64,000 nt of DNA from NCBI RefSeq assembly GCF_017315725.1, contig NZ_JAFLRG010000002.1:434001-498000 (forward strand). The letters run 5' to 3'. The stretch is from Trinickia acidisoli. Lineage in GTDB: Bacteria; Pseudomonadota; Gammaproteobacteria; Burkholderiales; Burkholderiaceae. Each line of letters begins with the position of its first letter. Position 1 is the first letter of the stretch. The position numbers were made by a program, and so were the translations under genes. Shown piece after piece: positions 62,617-64,000 of the stretch. The notes below the pieces were generated by a model that was not told the DNA's origin, searched no databases, and saw only the letters and a program-made list of their open reading frames with translations.

Positions 62617-62645
62617 AAGCCCCGCCGACAACGACGGGGCTTTTT
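62617..62645 (+). terminator. Intrinsic terminator after the leader frame
   Basis: Perfect 8-bp stem AAGCCCCG (62617-62624) and CGGGGCTT (62635-62642), loop of 10 bases, then a T-run (62641-62645). It is the clearest intrinsic terminator in this window. It lies between the leader peptide and the YunG-like gene. Confidence 0.8.
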
Positions 62646-62693
62646 GCATTTTCACTCACCCCGCCGGTCGTCGGCTCAACGAGAGCTAAAAAC

Positions 62694-63074
62694 ATGACGA
62701 CCTCTGTACTGAATCCGTTCGCGACACCCGTCGATTTATATCGAGTCATTTCTCGCTTATGGTCAGGCGACACATCGAGCCCAACCAACGCATGGTCACT
62801 GTCGAATCCTGCGCAGAACCACTGCAGCGTTACGGCGCTCGTCGTGCAGGATTATTTCGGTGGGGAGATTCTGAGTACTCGTACTTCCGGGGGAACTCAC
62901 TTTTACAATGTGGTCGACGGGAAGAAGTGGGATCTTACCGCCAGTCAGTTTGTCGAGCCGATACCGTACGACGACACCGCTTCAAGCCGCGACGCCGCGC
63001 TGGCGGACACATCGCTTGTAAAGCACGCGCTTCTCGTATCGAGACTAAAGACCGCGATCGCTCGGAGTCGATGA
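62694..63074 (+). CDS. YunG-like protein
   Basis: 126 residues from ATG 62694 (the frame stays open upstream to 62481). Features of the YunG family: ISRLWSGDTSSPTNAWSLSNPAQNHCSVTALVVQDYFGG with the Cys, GGTHFYNVVDGKKWDLTASQF at the centre. These look like a papain-like Cys/His arrangement (Cys near 40, His about 70). The family function is unknown. The gene starts 48 bp after the terminator. The region is A+T-richer than most of the window, suggesting recent acquisition or rearrangement. Confidence 0.7.
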   Translation: MTTSVLNPFATPVDLYRVISRLWSGDTSSPTNAWSLSNPAQNHCSVTALVVQDYFGGEILSTRTSGGTHFYNVVDGKKWDLTASQFVEPIPYDDTASSRDAALADTSLVKHALLVSRLKTAIARSR

Positions 63075-63075
63075 G

Positions 63076-63291
63076 TGTCGTGATAACGCCTCGAGCCTCG
63101 CCGGCGACTGGGTTTGCGCGGACGACCTTTCCAAGCTGGCGGGGTACGCGGCCGACGATGTGGTCTGCTCGATCGCTGGGACGCCGCTTGCGAAGATGCC
63201 GAAAAGACCTGCTTTTGCGGAGCGTTACGAGAAGCGATTCGGAACGTCCCCGGTGCTCGATTCGCCGTTCGTCTATGAGGTGATGGACATG
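63076..63291 (+). pseudogene. Remnant of a LivK-type branched-chain amino acid binding-protein gene
   Basis: A stretch of about 70 codons translates as DNASSLAGDWVCADDL, SKLAGYAADDVVCSIAG, PLAKMPKRPAFAERYEKRFG and SPVLDSPFVYEVMDM, closely resembling an internal piece of LivK-family binding proteins. The N- and C-terminal parts of such a protein (about 370 residues) are absent on both sides; the frame runs into unrelated sequence after MDM. No start codon or ribosome-binding site belongs to it. It is interpreted as a relic of deletion or rearrangement next to the YunG-like gene. Confidence 0.7.
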
Positions 63292-63340
63292 CCTGGCCGA
63301 CAATGTTCTTATACACGGGGAAACGGGAACGGAGGAAAGG

Positions 63341-63634
63341 ATGACGGATGTACGCGGAATCGAAAGCCAACTCCTGACGCGGTGTGTACAGGCAGCACGT
63401 GATCCTTGCGCGTCTTCCGCAGATGCTGTCGAGGCGAACGTGTTCCGGCTGGCCGGGATGGTGGTGCGCAGCGAGTTCCCGGTGGAGTGGCGGAATCTGG
63501 TGGCAGCCAGCCGACGGTATTTCGACACCCATCCTGGCACGCTGGTGGAGCCGGGGGAGGTCGTGCGCAAAGGCTGGATCGTGAGTTTGCCGCGCCTGCG
63601 TGACTTGCTGTGCGCGCAGCTTCGTCAGGTGTAG
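63341..63634 (+). CDS. Small protein of unknown function
   Basis: 97 residues, with a very strong ribosome-binding site GGAGGAAAGG just before the ATG. No signal peptide or transmembrane helix. Sequence such as FRLAGMVVRSEFPVEWRNLVAA and VEPGEVVRKGWIVSLPRLRDLL looks like a folded soluble protein, but I recognise no family. It follows the LivK remnant and precedes a convergent permease gene. The strong ribosome-binding site and coherent protein favour a real gene. Confidence 0.5.
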   Translation: MTDVRGIESQLLTRCVQAARDPCASSADAVEANVFRLAGMVVRSEFPVEWRNLVAASRRYFDTHPGTLVEPGEVVRKGWIVSLPRLRDLLCAQLRQV

Positions 63635-63713
63635 GTGATATGCGTCAGGATCCGACATTCTCGGCGTAGCCTGCACGGTGCTTGAAGCACGGATAGCAAT
63701 TTCTTTCTCGCCT

Positions 63714-64000
63714 TCAATCCGTCAAATTCATCCGCGCCATCACCGCTTCGGTTTCCTCTTTCTCGATCGCGCTGCGCATGGCCAGCAGCATGACGATCAC
63801 GCTCCAGATCGAGACGGCCAGCGTGTCCCAGCCGAAGGAGAGCAAACCGCGTCCGCCGCCTATTGCGCCAAGCCACGAGAGGATCCAGATGCCGCCGAAC
63901 CACGGCAGCAGCCAAGCGATCTGCCGCCAGCCGAATTCTCGCGCGGGTTTGCGCAAAACGAGGTGGTAGTACAGCGCATAAATCGCGAAACCGATCGCCA
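63714..64000 (-). CDS. APC-family amino-acid permease, C-terminal part (continues beyond window)
   Basis: The minus-strand frame is open from the window edge and ends at 63714, giving about 94 residues. The last two membrane segments are seen (WLLPWFGGIWILSWLGAIG and LAVSIWSVIVMLLAM), with YALYYHLVLRKPAREFGW before them and an acidic C-terminal tail (EKEETEAVMARMN). The pattern matches the end of APC-superfamily permeases, possibly aspartate:proton symporter-like. The 5' part lies outside the window. Confidence 0.7.
   Translation of the reverse strand, partial: AIGFAIYALYYHLVLRKPAREFGWRQIAWLLPWFGGIWILSWLGAIGGGRGLLSFGWDTLAVSIWSVIVMLLAMRSAIEKEETEAVMARMNLTD

Noticed and set aside
62434..62655. 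Minus-strand 73-codon frame over the leader/terminator region
   Set aside because: No ribosome-binding site, Arg/Lys-rich, and it crosses the terminator hairpin; the plus-strand leader frame is a better explanation.
1..64000. CRISPR arrays, rRNA, tRNA, integrase or complete insertion sequence
   Set aside because: None seen on reading both strands; tRNA detection by eye is not exhaustive.

Overview
This is a 64 kb chromosomal window from a high-GC betaproteobacterium, most likely a Burkholderiaceae member of the Paraburkholderia/Trinickia/Caballeronia type. The assignment rests on G+C-rich codon use, a Gram-negative porin of Burkholderia type, a type VI secretion (T6SS) operon in Burkholderiales style, many LysR regulators and the mix of aromatic and amino-acid catabolic islands. 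No rRNA, tRNA, CRISPR array or intact insertion sequence was seen.

Layout. (1) 1-819: 3' end of a glycogen debranching enzyme. (2) 899-5130: a trans-3-hydroxy-L-proline module with a dehydratase, a delta1-pyrroline-2-carboxylate reductase, a LivK-type binding protein and a FadR-type GntR regulator; TGGT/ACCA dyads lie in front of the promoters. (3) 5413-10237: outer-membrane barrel, small PstS-like protein and a large GGDEF-EAL sensor, apparently one operon. (4) 11061-35657: a complete T6SS operon, tssB-C-hcp-E-F-G-H-vgrG, accessory genes, then tssJ-like-K-L-M-A. Between the vgrG section and tssJ sits an unexpected, partly translationally coupled block: binding protein, DAACS transporter, aspartate/glutamate racemase, second DAACS transporter. 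(5) 35727-40329: fused indolepyruvate ferredoxin oxidoreductase with a divergent LysR gene. (6) 40431-44953: MFS transporter, aconitase-like enzyme and LysR gene. (7) 45269-52611: gallate (extradiol) cluster with gallate dioxygenase, MFS transporter, LigJ-type hydratase, LigK/GalC aldolase, a cytosolic ModA-fold protein, a DUF1932-type dehydrogenase and a convergent LysR regulator with two helix-turn-helix domains. (8) 53007-57172: membrane protein, porin, LysR regulator and DHA2 efflux pump. (9) 57175-64000: GGDEF-EAL protein, YdjM-like hydrolase, beta-helix lipoprotein, small proteins, a His-rich leader peptide with an intrinsic terminator, a YunG-like gene, a LivK-type pseudogene remnant and the 3' end of an APC permease. 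The stretch after about 62.3 kb looks rearranged.

The strongest candidate for an undescribed system is the racemase/transporter block inside the T6SS operon (22902-27579). It shares 4-nt ATGA overlaps with the T6SS lipoprotein gene, and both transporters have lost the canonical NMDGT sodium-site motif while keeping the Asp and Arg expected to bind an acidic amino acid. A second candidate is the gallate pathway, which has no GalD/LigU tautomerase here but carries three uncharacterised genes in or beside it that might fill the step.
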